Shown: in pieces, positions 33,439 through 42,889 of the stretch
Layout: each line of letters begins with the position of its first letter
How positions within the stretch are numbered: position 1 is the stretch's first letter
DNA from: Pseudopedobacter sp038243635
GTDB taxonomy: Bacteria > Bacteroidota > Bacteroidia > Sphingobacteriales > Sphingobacteriaceae
Reading direction: 5' to 3'
Length of the DNA: 64,000 nt
NCBI GenBank assembly: GCA_038243635.1
Contig: JBBSQW010000001.1
Location: 124,001 to 188,000 of the forward strand
Notes under the pieces: model-generated
Database searches by the model: none
Seen by the model: only the letters and a program-made list of their open reading frames with translations
Told to the model about the DNA's origin: nothing
Position numbers and translations under genes: made by a program

Positions 33439-34440
33439 CTAAAACGTCCATCCAATTCTTACGTTTAAAGGAATACTTAGCGCTGAATATTTACCTTCTT
33501 GGTTTGATATGGAAACTATGTTTGGATGCCGAGGACGTTCTATTTCACCTTCAGGATTCATTTTATTGAAATGTTTAACGTTTTTATATCGAAAACCGAG
33601 GCCTGCATAAAGGTCAATTGAAAACTGTTTTATTATTATTTGGTGTCCTATTTTAAAGTTGAAACTGTAGTTCTCCTTTTTGATGCTCACTGTATCCCTA
33701 TAATTGGAGAAATCGAAGATGAAATTCGAGTCATGGTTATAGCTATTTTTCAAATAATCAACCTCTAAAGCAATATACGGCCCAAACGGAGCTGATTTTT
33801 TAAAGTAAAACCGTTCTTCTAATGCAACCCTAAATCCTTTTATATGAGGTTTGAATTGTAGCCCTGCGTCCAGTATAGTTTCTGGTAATAGATACGAAGC
33901 CATCACCTGTGTTGAAAAACTTTGTCCTGTTCTTCTTTCGTAACTTACTTCAACTGATGGATTAACAAATGCCGCTAACTTTAATGGAGTCCATTTCAAA
34001 ATGTTCCAATATTTATCATCAGCGCTGCCGATCGGTATAAAAGTCAGATAATCGCTTGTATTGTCGTTAAAATTCACATACACCGTTTTAGGATAGCCAT
34101 ACCGTTTCGGATTTTTAAAGTCAACAAGCATCCCGACTCCGTAGTAAAAGCCAAAATTTGACCAGTATGCAAATGAATTAAATGATTTTAGATTCACTGT
34201 TTTTGTTAAGCTATCAGTGAAAACAGTTAGTTTCAGTTCTTCTTTATCTCTATTAACAACTATTGATTTATTGTTGCTTTTATTTTTTAATGTGTCATTA
34301 GCAACAACTAATCTGCTCGGTTGGTTGGTAATTATGTTCAGAGTTGTTTGGCGGGAATTAAAAATTGTTGCGCATGAATTTAATAGCAACGCTGAAATCA
34401 GTAGAATTACAAAAGTGAGGCGTTGTTTTAGCGGTGTCAT
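33439..34440 (-). CDS. Outer-membrane lipoprotein with predicted beta-barrel
   Basis: Unrecognised protein of 333 residues. The start is placed at ATG 34438-34440, where a lipoprotein signal (TFVILLISALLLNSC, lipidated Cys23) begins; an upstream in-frame ATG at 34494 would add 18 polar residues before it. After the cysteine comes CATIFNSRQTTLNI, like small lipoproteins carrying a PEGA-like fold, then alternating aromatic strands (SYLLPETILDAGLQFKPHIK, FGPYIALEVDYLKNSYNH, IDLYAGLGFRYKNVKH) suggesting a barrel. The C-terminus NVRIGWTF ends with Phe, as many outer-membrane proteins do. The function is unknown. Confidence 0.75.
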   Translation of the reverse strand: MTPLKQRLTFVILLISALLLNSCATIFNSRQTTLNIITNQPSRLVVANDTLKNKSNNKSIVVNRDKEELKLTVFTDSLTKTVNLKSFNSFAYWSNFGFYYGVGMLVDFKNPKRYGYPKTVYVNFNDNTSDYLTFIPIGSADDKYWNILKWTPLKLAAFVNPSVEVSYERRTGQSFSTQVMASYLLPETILDAGLQFKPHIKGFRVALEERFYFKKSAPFGPYIALEVDYLKNSYNHDSNFIFDFSNYRDTVSIKKENYSFNFKIGHQIIIKQFSIDLYAGLGFRYKNVKHFNKMNPEGEIERPRHPNIVSISNQEGKYSALSIPLNVRIGWTF

Positions 34441-34525
34441 TTTCGGGCATTCGGATTTAAGGGAACTCTTAAAAAATTCGAGATTACGTTTCAAGAGACC
34501 TCAACTAATAATAAACCATTTTGAA

Positions 34526-35440
34526 CTACTCTTCAAAGAAATCTTGATCCACTTGTTTAACTTCGTATGTTGTTTTAACCTGAATTCCAACATTAAATTC
34601 ATGCATTAAGTCTACCAGCTCACTTCCGTTAATTAAAATAATTTTATGGTGTGCGTTTTTGGCTTTTTCTATTGCTCCAATATCAAATAATGAAGTCGTA
34701 ACAAATACGCCTTTATTTGTATCTCCACTCATAGCGCCTATAAAATTTCGAATATCTTTTTCTCGGACTTTATTTTCGTTGAATCTTTTGGCTTGAATAT
34801 AAATTTTATCTAACCCTAATTTATCTTCATTAATTATCCCGTCTACTCCGCCATCTCCCGATTTTGACGTCTCTTTAAATTCACCATATCCCATTTTCTT
34901 AAGTAATATTAGAATAACTTTTTCAAAATAATATGGATCAATAGTCCTTAATTTTTCAAGTAAATCATTTTTTACTTCGCTTTCAATTTGAGAAAAGCCT
35001 TTGTCAATTAAATCTTGGGGAGAAGAAACAACTATTTCTTTCAGATCTTTCTTTTGGTCTTTCGCTTTATTATTTTCTTCAGTATAAAAATTAAGAGTTC
35101 CTGAATCTTCAACAACAGATTGCAAAGAGAGATTACTTTTCTGTTTCAATCCTTTTTCTGTAATTTTCACATTTGCCCTCTCAGGATAAAATATATAACC
35201 ACCTTTTTTCAAGTATGATTTTCCCCAAGCGATGCGATTGTTTATCAAGATCTCTCCGGTTTTAGTTTTTTCTGATAACTGCTCTTTAGTCAAATCAGAG
35301 AAATATTTTTCAATTACAAGCCTTTGCAATTCTCGCGTATGAATTGTTTCAGTATTACTTAAAGTCTCTAAAATTGGAATAAAGGTTTCGTGAAATTTTG
35401 GTATTTCTATTTTCATGCTACGATTTTGGTTTTTCTGCAT
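34526..35440 (-). CDS. mrr: Mrr-type type IV restriction endonuclease
   Basis: A 304-residue modification-dependent endonuclease. Residues about 9-100 form the Mrr N-terminal winged-helix domain (IHTRELQRLVIEKYF, NNRIAWGKSYLKKGGY), and residues 165-290 form the PD-(D/E)xK catalytic domain with GDGGVDGII at 195-203 (catalytic D200) and QAK at 216-218. Mrr cuts methylated DNA in E. coli. The start could be ATG 35440 or 35416 (MKIEIPKF), the latter giving the more usual N-terminus. No methyltransferase or other restriction gene is adjacent, so it acts alone. Confidence 0.9.
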   Translation of the reverse strand: MQKNQNRSMKIEIPKFHETFIPILETLSNTETIHTRELQRLVIEKYFSDLTKEQLSEKTKTGEILINNRIAWGKSYLKKGGYIFYPERANVKITEKGLKQKSNLSLQSVVEDSGTLNFYTEENNKAKDQKKDLKEIVVSSPQDLIDKGFSQIESEVKNDLLEKLRTIDPYYFEKVILILLKKMGYGEFKETSKSGDGGVDGIINEDKLGLDKIYIQAKRFNENKVREKDIRNFIGAMSGDTNKGVFVTTSLFDIGAIEKAKNAHHKIILINGSELVDLMHEFNVGIQVKTTYEVKQVDQDFFEE

Positions 35441-35503
35441 TATAGTTAAGGGGTAAAACCCGCAAATTTTGTTGTAAGATTACCTTATTTTCTGAATTCA
35501 CTC

Positions 35504-36805
35504 TCAATTATACTCCCACTCAATATCTTCAATGTCGACAATATATTTATTCAGCAACAAGAAATCAAAAAGTGGTTTCGCTTCTGCAGATACTTCTAAA
35601 TTTTTGGTGGTTACAATTTTTTTATTTTTAATATCCCGGTAAGGAAAAGTAAGCAGTTTTACGTTTCCACTGAACAAATCACTTACATAAGCCAAAAGCT
35701 CGTTGGTATAGCTGTTTCCGTAATTTTCGGAAAGGAAAATATGTTTTAGATTGGCGATGCTGGTGGTAATTCCTACACTTTGTGGTTTGCACTTCGCCAA
35801 GTATTTCGCCAGGTTATTATGTCGGTTAAAGTTGGAGATGATTACCGCGTGTCCCATCTCTAATATTTCTGCCGCCCGTTTAGAAACTCTTTCTAGCAGT
35901 TCAGCATCTTCTAGCGACGCAGTTTCCATCATATTATTCAGCGTAAGTTCGGCCATGGTTAAAGAATCTGCATCCTTAATACCCATGTGAAACTTGTATT
36001 GAGTTACGGCGTGGTTAAAAAGATCGAAATCGGGTTTCGCTTTTTGATTAAAGCGGGTGCGTAAAATCATAATATGCTTTTTGTACATCAAATCCTTGGC
36101 TTGCACCACTCCTACTTCCGGAATAAAAACAGCCGCCGGAGAAAACCCTTTCTGAATCAAATAAAGATTGACTAAAACCTCGCTCACATTCTCGAATGCA
36201 GGACCTTTAACGTTAATTAAATCAATCTCTACAGAACCAGGACTTAAATTATCCGCTAATGATTCAATCATACTTTGCGTATTTTGATGATGAAAGAAAG
36301 CGGTATAAACTAGGTTCACACCCAAAATACCCAAAATATTTTGTTGTAAAGTAGCATCACTATCCAACAAACGAACGTGGAAAATAATCTCATTCGCTGG
36401 TCCGCCAGGTTCTAGTTGGAATTTAATGCCTAACCAACCATGCGGGTCGTTAGACTTATTGTAATTTAAAGTAGTTACGGTATTCGCGAAAGAGAAAAAC
36501 TTACGCTCTTCATACTTTACGCCATGTAAACGCTCGCACAAAAGCTCAAACTCGTGATTCAACATTTTCTCTAAACGAGATTTAGAAACATACCGCCCTG
36601 ATTCTTCTGCTCCATAAATCTCATTACTAAAAGTCATATCATAAGCCGACATGGTTTTAGCTATGGTTCCTGATGCTGCACCAGCCGTGAAAAAATTTCG
36701 AGCGACTTCTTGCCCTGCACCTATTTCGGCAAATGTTCCGTATATGTTTTGATCTAAATTTATGGTTAATGCCTTACGGCGAGTGTCGAGTGTTTCTAAT
36801 AACAT
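35504..36805 (-). CDS. Conserved protein of unknown function (433 aa)
   Basis: A soluble protein with no signal peptide or membrane helix and no family I can name with confidence. Strong-looking blocks are ETLDTRRKALTINLDQNIYG, TFAEIGAGQEVARNFFTAG, SGTIAKTMSAYDMTFSNEIYG and WLGIKFQLEPGG near the N-terminus, and SVEIDLINVKGPAFENV centrally. Homologues in Bacteroidota are often given doubtful names such as nicotinate-nucleotide adenylyltransferase, but no HxGH nucleotidyl-transfer motif is visible to support this. A stand-alone gene followed (beyond 35504) by the Mrr gene with a 63 bp gap. Upstream is a long gene-free region. Confidence 0.8.
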   Translation of the reverse strand: MLLETLDTRRKALTINLDQNIYGTFAEIGAGQEVARNFFTAGAASGTIAKTMSAYDMTFSNEIYGAEESGRYVSKSRLEKMLNHEFELLCERLHGVKYEERKFFSFANTVTTLNYNKSNDPHGWLGIKFQLEPGGPANEIIFHVRLLDSDATLQQNILGILGVNLVYTAFFHHQNTQSMIESLADNLSPGSVEIDLINVKGPAFENVSEVLVNLYLIQKGFSPAAVFIPEVGVVQAKDLMYKKHIMILRTRFNQKAKPDFDLFNHAVTQYKFHMGIKDADSLTMAELTLNNMMETASLEDAELLERVSKRAAEILEMGHAVIISNFNRHNNLAKYLAKCKPQSVGITTSIANLKHIFLSENYGNSYTNELLAYVSDLFSGNVKLLTFPYRDIKNKKIVTTKNLEVSAEAKPLFDFLLLNKYIVDIEDIEWEYN

Positions 36806-37626
36806 GAGGTAAATTTAAGAATAATTTGTTGCTGATTTACGGTAGGTTCCCATAGCTTTACCGTCTTTTGCAGAGCGGCTGGAATGGAGTTTATAATTTA
36901 GGTAGCTTAAAATGTTTTTGATATATCACTTTCAGCTCATTGCCACTGGAGGACTATTTCTTTTTAGATAAAAAAAACAACCCGAGTGGAACGAACACAT
37001 GAAAACCTATGAAAACAATAAACAAATTGAATAAACTCTCTTCTTTTTCAGAGGTGCTTTGGGCGCAAAGCCACAACACATCAGAAAATCAATAGCGCTT
37101 ATTTTCACTGGATAGTGCCAGTACTGAGTTTTTGCGCACCCAAGTGAAACCGCTTTCGCTATAGGCTTGGTTGTGCTTTTATTAGTTTTGTACTACTAAT
37201 TTTCTGATTCTCCAGCACTCCCACCGCTCCTTGTGTTAGAGGAAATTATTTTGTCGGAATTTGTATTATGAAATAATGCAGAGACACTTAGCAGGTTCGG
37301 CCTCTGAATTTTTGGATTGAAGCCCGATAAGTCTTTTTGCACTACCTTTGTAAACTGACAACCGTCAGCAATCCGTAAAAGTGTTACGAAAACTTTGTTA
37401 AACCACTGCCGTTCCCACGGCTTGGATTGCGCTCAAAAGATTTATTGCGGTGGAATGAACAAAAATTCTGAAGCCTTGATTCTTTGGTTACTTTCTCATT
37501 AAGGAGACCTGCGGAGCATGCCTGAATGCCTCTTTTTAAAATAAAAAAGAATAAAGAAAGTGACTAGCCTTAGTCCCGGCAATGAGGGACGGAAAGCCTG
37601 TGCGTAAACGCTAAGTTTAGCTAACC
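36806..37626. other. Gene-free region rich in inverted repeats
   Basis: About 820 bp with no credible ORF on either strand and less AT-rich than its surroundings. It contains several inverted pairs: ATCAGAAAAT at 37080-37089 with ATTTTCTGAT at 37199-37208, and TGGTTACTTTCT at 37485-37496 with AGAAAGTGACTA at 37555-37566 (two G-T pairs). The second pair resembles hairpin-forming interspersed repeats of Sphingobacteriia. It could be a cluster of REP-like elements or a structured RNA; no match to RNase P, tmRNA or 6S RNA cores was seen. Confidence 0.6.
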
Positions 37627-38682
37627 CTAAGACTCTTTATCATAAAACAAAGTAATATAATTCTTCCTTTTAACATCGTCAAAACCTTGCTCTAACAAAG
37701 CTCGATCTCCGTGGATGTAAACGTGAAAGTTCTTATCAAGTTTCATAACTGTTTTGTAGTTAGCATTCTGTTTTTTAACAGCTTGTGAAGATATATCGAA
37801 ACCATTACTTAATGGCGCATCAAATTCATGTTCGTAATTACTCATCATGCTTTTGAAGGATTGTGACGCGGTTTCGTTTCCAATCACTTCATCAGAAAAC
37901 TCATCTAAATCAAACTTTTCTTTTTCTTTAAAATACTTCATTGATTTGTTGAGCAAATCAATTTTATCTGGTTTAGAAATTTCAAAGGTTTCGTCGATTT
38001 TTTCTGTGACAAAGTTTTTGTATAAACCTAAAACGTTGTGCGTTTGGTTAAAACTATCGTTACGGATCTTCAATTTTAAAAAGTCATCTTTCCAATAAAC
38101 AGCTTCTCCACTTTTGTTGGTTTGGTCAATCACCAACACTTTATAACCTTCTTCGGATTCGGTATTTATAATTAAACAACCTTTGTCAAGCTTCTGTATG
38201 TTAATGGCTTCCTGTTCGTAACTTAAAGAAAAGCCTCCAGCATCTGGGTAAACCTTTAAATAGGTTTCCTTGGTTTCTGATTTAAAAATCCCAATCGCTT
38301 TGTGCAATTCGCCTTCAATCTGGACGGAGTCAAAATTCACAATATACACCTCTCCTGACTTGATTTTTGGATGCGTAGAAACGTCATATAAATGACGGGT
38401 CATCTGTTGGCTAATTTCGTGGAAGTTGCTTCCGCTTTCAAAGGCTTTTTTAGCGAAGTGGTAAATCTCATTTAAAGCCAAATCGTCGGTAGCGTGGGTA
38501 AAACGATAAACCTCGTTAACTTTTTCAAATGGCTTTAAAAAATAAGTCATCAACAGGTTTTTTAGCATTTCATCTTCAATGCCCAAGGCCTCTTCAGATA
38601 AAACCATATACTCGTCTTGTGCCTTGTTACCTACTTTATGTACTGATATTTGATTTAATGACGCTTCAAATGATGTAATCAT
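37627..38682 (-). CDS. Nucleoid-associated protein (NdpA/YejK family)
   Basis: A 351-residue protein of the 37-kDa nucleoid-associated family. Typical blocks are the N-terminal ISVHKVGNKAQDEYMVLSEE, the DEMLKNLLMTYFLKPF segment, GEVYIVNFDSVQIEGE and IGIFKSETKETYLKV, and the C-terminal KNYITLFYD. E. coli YejK is a cytoplasmic protein enriched in the nucleoid, with unclear function. This gene is last in a run of four minus-strand genes, starting 3 bp after the HDAC-like gene ends. A large gene-free region follows. Confidence 0.82.
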   Translation of the reverse strand: MITSFEASLNQISVHKVGNKAQDEYMVLSEEALGIEDEMLKNLLMTYFLKPFEKVNEVYRFTHATDDLALNEIYHFAKKAFESGSNFHEISQQMTRHLYDVSTHPKIKSGEVYIVNFDSVQIEGELHKAIGIFKSETKETYLKVYPDAGGFSLSYEQEAINIQKLDKGCLIINTESEEGYKVLVIDQTNKSGEAVYWKDDFLKLKIRNDSFNQTHNVLGLYKNFVTEKIDETFEISKPDKIDLLNKSMKYFKEKEKFDLDEFSDEVIGNETASQSFKSMMSNYEHEFDAPLSNGFDISSQAVKKQNANYKTVMKLDKNFHVYIHGDRALLEQGFDDVKRKNYITLFYDKES

Positions 38683-38685
38683 GCT

Positions 38686-39588
38686 TTAAAAATAAATTTG
38701 GTTTGCAGTTTTAAAAGTGTTACAATGTGCATCAACAATAACTTTAATATCAGCAGAGTAACCGCCTCCCATGCTTACTTGTACAGGTATTTTACGTTGA
38801 TAACAAGCTTCAAAAACCATTTGATCTCTTTGCTGGCATCCTTTTAAACTGAGTGCAAGTTTACCTAATTTATCTGTTTCTAACACATCTACTCCAGAAA
38901 GAAAAAATACAAAATCTGGCTTAACCTTTAGAAATAATTGCGGAAGGTGTTGAGCGAGAAGCTTTAAGTATTCATCATCCTTTACCCCATCGGGTAAAGA
39001 AATATCCAAATCAGATTTTTCTTTTTTAAAAGGAAAGTTGTTTCCTGCGTGGACAGAAAAAGTAAAAACATTTGGGTTGTTTTCAAATATTTGGGCTGTT
39101 CCGTTTCCTTGATGCACATCTAAATCGATTATTAAAATAGAAGATGCTATTTTATTAGCTAATAGGTAATTGCAAGCTATTGCTTGATCGTTTAATAAAC
39201 AAAATCCTTCGCCCCAATTGCTTCCTGCGTGGTGCGTTCCTCCTGCTACATTAAAAGCAACGCCGTTTTCAATCGCGTAATGGCAACCGTCAATTGTTCC
39301 TTGAGCAATTCGTAATTCTCTTTCTACCAATTGAGCGCTTAACGGAAAGCCTGTACGTTTTTCTTCTTGATAACTTAAATTTAGGTTTTTTAGCTTTTGC
39401 CAGTAACTTTCATCATGTGTCAGTAAAACCCATTTTTCTTCACAAATAGCTGGCGCAAATAAGTTTTCGTCAGTAATAATGCCTTCGTGTTTCAGCTGAA
39501 GTGGAATTAATTCATATTTCAGCATTGGAAAACGATGACCTGCTGGCAATGGATATGCGTAAATTGGGGCGAATGCGGTTTTAAGCAT
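38686..39588 (-). CDS. Histone deacetylase-like (AcuC/HDAC superfamily) amidohydrolase
   Basis: A 300-residue zinc-dependent deacetylase-fold enzyme. The catalytic pair is H119-H120 in GGTHHAG and the zinc ligands are D157 and H159 in IIDLDVHQGNGT and D234 in LSGVDVLETD; GGGYS closes the active site. Bacterial relatives deacetylate acetyl-CoA synthetase, polyamines or small amides. The substrate is not known here. The start ATG overlaps the end of the TspO-like gene by 8 bp and the NdpA-like gene follows within 3 bp, so the genes are almost certainly co-transcribed. Confidence 0.92.
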   Translation of the reverse strand: MLKTAFAPIYAYPLPAGHRFPMLKYELIPLQLKHEGIITDENLFAPAICEEKWVLLTHDESYWQKLKNLNLSYQEEKRTGFPLSAQLVERELRIAQGTIDGCHYAIENGVAFNVAGGTHHAGSNWGEGFCLLNDQAIACNYLLANKIASSILIIDLDVHQGNGTAQIFENNPNVFTFSVHAGNNFPFKKEKSDLDISLPDGVKDDEYLKLLAQHLPQLFLKVKPDFVFFLSGVDVLETDKLGKLALSLKGCQQRDQMVFEACYQRKIPVQVSMGGGYSADIKVIVDAHCNTFKTANQIYF

Positions 39589-40390
39589 TCAACTGGTGTT
39601 TTTTATAGGTAGCAATTTTATACCATTGAAAAGCGGTAAGTAATGAAACTATACCAAAACCAAACCAAGCGGTTAAAATGACGTTACTGTAAGCCACTTC
39701 GTCAACTGCTGTTCTCTTTAAAACGATCCCATAAAGTGCCCAAATCACGACTAATCCAAAGAAAGGATTCTTCTTTACTGTGATGATAAAAATTGACAAT
39801 ATAACGGTTACCATTATCAATATAATGGCCCACGTTGCTGGTGAAATACCGAAACCATCCCAGCCTACAGAAACTAAATACAACGAGATATTCGCAATAT
39901 TAGCTACACATAACCATGCGAAGTAAATGGTTAAAGGGAATTGGGTAAATAGCTTATTATTAAAGGTTTTATCGTTATTGAATAGATTCAGATTGATGAA
40001 GATTTTAAGCAGGGTAATTAACTGAATGATGATGAGTAACATTGAGGTTAGCAAGTACTCATACGTAAAGGCAAACACCCAAGCGGTAGTAGCAATATTA
40101 TTGGCAATAAATAGATTATTAATCTTTAATAAATCTTGGTTAGCATCAGCATGTATGTCATCTTTATAAGCTCTTATCAAATGATAAATGGTAAAGCCAA
40201 ATAACGAAAGATAAATAATACCCCAAATTGAAAAAGTTAATCCTGCTGGAGTAAAAACGGTATCATATTTATTCGAAATATCACCGTTAGTTAGGCCGCC
40301 AAATATTTTAAGCTGGCTTAAATTGGAAACAGCAAACGCTATTACATAAAATATTAGGTTGAGTATGGCTAAGGTTCTTACTTTTTTCAT
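39581..40390 (-). CDS. TspO/MBR-related membrane protein
   Basis: A 269-residue integral membrane protein with about seven or eight hydrophobic helices and many Trp/Tyr residues. The segment FTPAGLTFSIWGIIYLSLFG corresponds to the P-x-W-x-x-x-Y region of tryptophan-rich sensory proteins, but the protein is longer than the classical five-helix TspO (about 160 residues), so it belongs to the extended relatives. It may bind porphyrin or another lipophilic ligand; this is by family analogy. The gene starts 23 bp after the PNPOx-like gene and overlaps the HDAC-like gene by 8 bp. Confidence 0.72.
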   Translation of the reverse strand: MKKVRTLAILNLIFYVIAFAVSNLSQLKIFGGLTNGDISNKYDTVFTPAGLTFSIWGIIYLSLFGFTIYHLIRAYKDDIHADANQDLLKINNLFIANNIATTAWVFAFTYEYLLTSMLLIIIQLITLLKIFINLNLFNNDKTFNNKLFTQFPLTIYFAWLCVANIANISLYLVSVGWDGFGISPATWAIILIMVTVILSIFIITVKKNPFFGLVVIWALYGIVLKRTAVDEVAYSNVILTAWFGFGIVSLLTAFQWYKIATYKKHQLNA

Positions 40391-40412
40391 AAAGACGGAA
40401 ATTAGTTTTTAC

Positions 40413-40913
40413 TTAAATTTTATCAAAATCTATTCGTTCATGATTGCCCTGGCTATAGGTTTCTCCCTTTATAATAGCCTTAATTAAGCTAAAAAGCACC
40501 ACCATGTCACTAGCAGAACTATCCCAATATTCCGCTTTTAGTATTTCTACCTTAATTAAGGTAAGGTTAGGGTCACTTTTACCTTTGGGAAACCACCCTT
40601 TCATTGCTGGTATCCAAAGCTCGTCTACTTTATTTTGATCGTTAGCTAGGTAAAGCTTTCCACTGAGTGCGATATAGGTGTTGTTTTCGGGATTGGTGTA
40701 AGTTACGGATACGTTATTATTAATAGCGATGTCATGCACATTAGGCGTGTGTTCGTCAGAAAAGAAATACAGGTTTGCCTCATCATCCAGCTCCATGGTA
40801 TTCATCGGGCGACTGTAAAACTCACCATTAGCTTTTAACGAGTTGAGCATAGCCACATTAACTTGGTTAATGAGCACTCTTAGCTTATCTATTTTTGCCG
40901 CTTTATTGTTCAT
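40413..40913 (-). CDS. Pyridoxamine 5'-phosphate oxidase-like general stress protein
   Basis: A 166-residue split-barrel flavoprotein of the general-stress-protein-26 group. Family features are SRPMNTMELDDEANLYFFSD near the N-terminus, VSVTYTNPENNTYIALSGK in the barrel and PNLTLIKVEILKAEYWDSS near the end. It probably binds FMN or F420-like cofactor and is not the vitamin B6 enzyme itself. It is first in the run with TspO-like, HDAC-like and NdpA-like genes; no promoter was recognised. Confidence 0.85.
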   Translation of the reverse strand: MNNKAAKIDKLRVLINQVNVAMLNSLKANGEFYSRPMNTMELDDEANLYFFSDEHTPNVHDIAINNNVSVTYTNPENNTYIALSGKLYLANDQNKVDELWIPAMKGWFPKGKSDPNLTLIKVEILKAEYWDSSASDMVVLFSLIKAIIKGETYSQGNHERIDFDKI

Positions 40914-41009
40914 TTTCTTAAATTATAAAACATGGAGTCTTCAAAAAAACTGCCAAATTAATCATTTATCAATGTTTATATTTCTAACGTTTTAAGTAGC
41001 CAGTTAAAG

Positions 41010-42815
41010 CTATTCGTTGATGTTCAAACCTATTGCATTTAACAGAATTGATGCGTTAAAAGTTTTGCATTCACCTGTTTTAATTTTATAATCAAAATAC
41101 ATTTCGTCGTTTTTAATTTGAATATCGAAGTGAAAGTTTCTTAGCTCATGTGGAAAATCGGTTTCTAATTCGGCAATTTGCAAATCATGGGTAGCGATAA
41201 ATCCAGGCGTTTCTTGCTTAATTAACGCTTTGATAAACACCTTTGAGCCCAAATACTTATCTCGGCTGTTTGTGCCTCTCAGCATCTCGTCTACTAAAAC
41301 AAAAGAGTGTTTGTCTGCTTTTGTATGATCTAAAATCATTTTTAAACGATCAATTTCAGCTTTAAAAGTTGAGGTTTGACTTGCTAATGAATCTTTGATA
41401 CGCATGTAGGTTATCAAATTAAAAATCGACGATTCAAATCTATTGGCACAAACATTTGCACCCGCAAAAGCCAGCACCATGTTAATTCCAACGCTACGTA
41501 AAAAGGTAGATTTTCCTGCCATATTTGATCCAGTGATGACATCTATGGTAACGTTTTGGGCCAGCTGGAAGTTGTTTGGAATGTTATCTTTGGCTTTAAT
41601 CAGTGGATGGCCAAGCTCTTCTGCATTAAAATAATACGTGTCTTTAATTAAAGGGATTGTCCAGTTTGGATGATTAAGACTTAAAGTGGCAAAAGTGATT
41701 AAAGCCTCAAAATCTCCTATGAGCGCAATTCCCTTAACAACGTTTGTTTGATTATTCTGCTCCCATTTCGCTAAACGTTGTAAACAACGTAAATCCCACT
41801 GAAAAAATAGGTTTAAAAATATTCCTACAATTGGGTTTAACCTACTGTTTAACGAATTTAGGATGGTTGCTAATTCCGCTATTTGTAAGTGTAAAGGCTG
41901 TTTACTTGCAATAGATAGTTTCTTTTGTTTTAAAAGATTGCTTTGCCACTCAACTTCCTCAATCCATTTGATGTTGGGAGCATAACCTTCTAGCACCGCT
42001 ACGCTACTGCCAATATTCTCATGAATGTGATCAATCTTTACTTTGTACAGAAAGTAAAATAACCCACTAAATAGTAAACCAAGGGCAACAAGACTCCAGA
42101 ATATACCACCTATAAATATTGCTAATACTAATAAAGTAGGATTTAAAATGCTTATTACAATTACTCCAATATAGATAAATTTGGAAGTAACGAAACCAAT
42201 ATTTTTTGGTAAATAATCACTAAAGAAAGCGCTGATTCTCAACGCTTGGTTAATGTCCAATTTAAAAAGTCTAGCTCTAAAATCTAACAACTCATTAAAG
42301 TACTTAGTTAATTCTTTTACAGCGACCTGTCTCGATTCTACTACAGTTTTTATTGAGGCTTTCTTAAACCAATCTGATACGGTTTCTTTTCCATTTTTGG
42401 TAACACTTCTGTTAAGGTAAGCGTATAATGAAAACTCACCGAAAACATCTAAATCATCTGTGTACGCATGATGCGGATTTTGGTATTCGTTACCGTGTGG
42501 ATAAATATTTACACCACCTGCTGAAAGCTGAATCTCGTTTTCTGTTAATTCCATTTTTGTAACGGCAAACTCGTACAACGACTGATAACCTACTTGTTTT
42601 TTAATCAGAATTAAAAATGCAACAAGCATTAAAACTCCGATGATTGCCAACGCAAATAACCCTTCATTAAAAAACAAATAAGCCGTTAGTACCGCAAGCG
42701 CAAATACCCCCAAACGGAAGTAAGAGTACCTATTTACGCTACGTTTCAATCCATCTATTTCAAGTTGTAACTGATTTTTTAAAGATTGGTAATCTACTAC
42801 TGACTGATGATTCAT
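41010..42815 (-). CDS. Membrane-anchored MutS-family ATPase
   Basis: A 601-residue protein with a MutS-type ATPase but not a mismatch-recognition protein. The N-terminus has hydrophobic segments at about 33-72 (two helices) and 210-258 (two helices), followed by lever-like helices and the ATPase: Walker A TGSNMAGKST at 428-437, Walker B FVLVDEMLRGTNSRD, and THD (ATHDLQIAEL). It lacks the MutS mismatch-binding and connector domains, like a Bacteroidota group of MutS-related proteins with unknown roles, possibly in recombination or membrane-linked DNA handling. It stands alone, after the ompA terminator. Confidence 0.85.
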   Translation of the reverse strand: MNHQSVVDYQSLKNQLQLEIDGLKRSVNRYSYFRLGVFALAVLTAYLFFNEGLFALAIIGVLMLVAFLILIKKQVGYQSLYEFAVTKMELTENEIQLSAGGVNIYPHGNEYQNPHHAYTDDLDVFGEFSLYAYLNRSVTKNGKETVSDWFKKASIKTVVESRQVAVKELTKYFNELLDFRARLFKLDINQALRISAFFSDYLPKNIGFVTSKFIYIGVIVISILNPTLLVLAIFIGGIFWSLVALGLLFSGLFYFLYKVKIDHIHENIGSSVAVLEGYAPNIKWIEEVEWQSNLLKQKKLSIASKQPLHLQIAELATILNSLNSRLNPIVGIFLNLFFQWDLRCLQRLAKWEQNNQTNVVKGIALIGDFEALITFATLSLNHPNWTIPLIKDTYYFNAEELGHPLIKAKDNIPNNFQLAQNVTIDVITGSNMAGKSTFLRSVGINMVLAFAGANVCANRFESSIFNLITYMRIKDSLASQTSTFKAEIDRLKMILDHTKADKHSFVLVDEMLRGTNSRDKYLGSKVFIKALIKQETPGFIATHDLQIAELETDFPHELRNFHFDIQIKNDEMYFDYKIKTGECKTFNASILLNAIGLNINE

Positions 42816-42828
42816 TATAAAAATGGTA

Positions 42829-42862
42829 TAAAAAAAACCGCTGGAAGGTGGATCCAGCGGTT
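42829..42862 (-). terminator. Terminator of the OmpA-family gene
   Basis: Minus strand stem AACCGCTGGA with TCCAGCGGTT, loop TCCACCT, then a run of eight T. It lies between the OmpA-family gene and the mutS-like gene. Confidence 0.92.
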
Positions 42863-42889
42863 ATAAAAGTATAAAATTAAATGTTTATT

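Noticed and set aside
36806..37626. RNase P, tmRNA or 6S RNA
   Set aside because: None of the conserved cores of these RNAs were recognised; region left as an unexplained repeat-rich gap.
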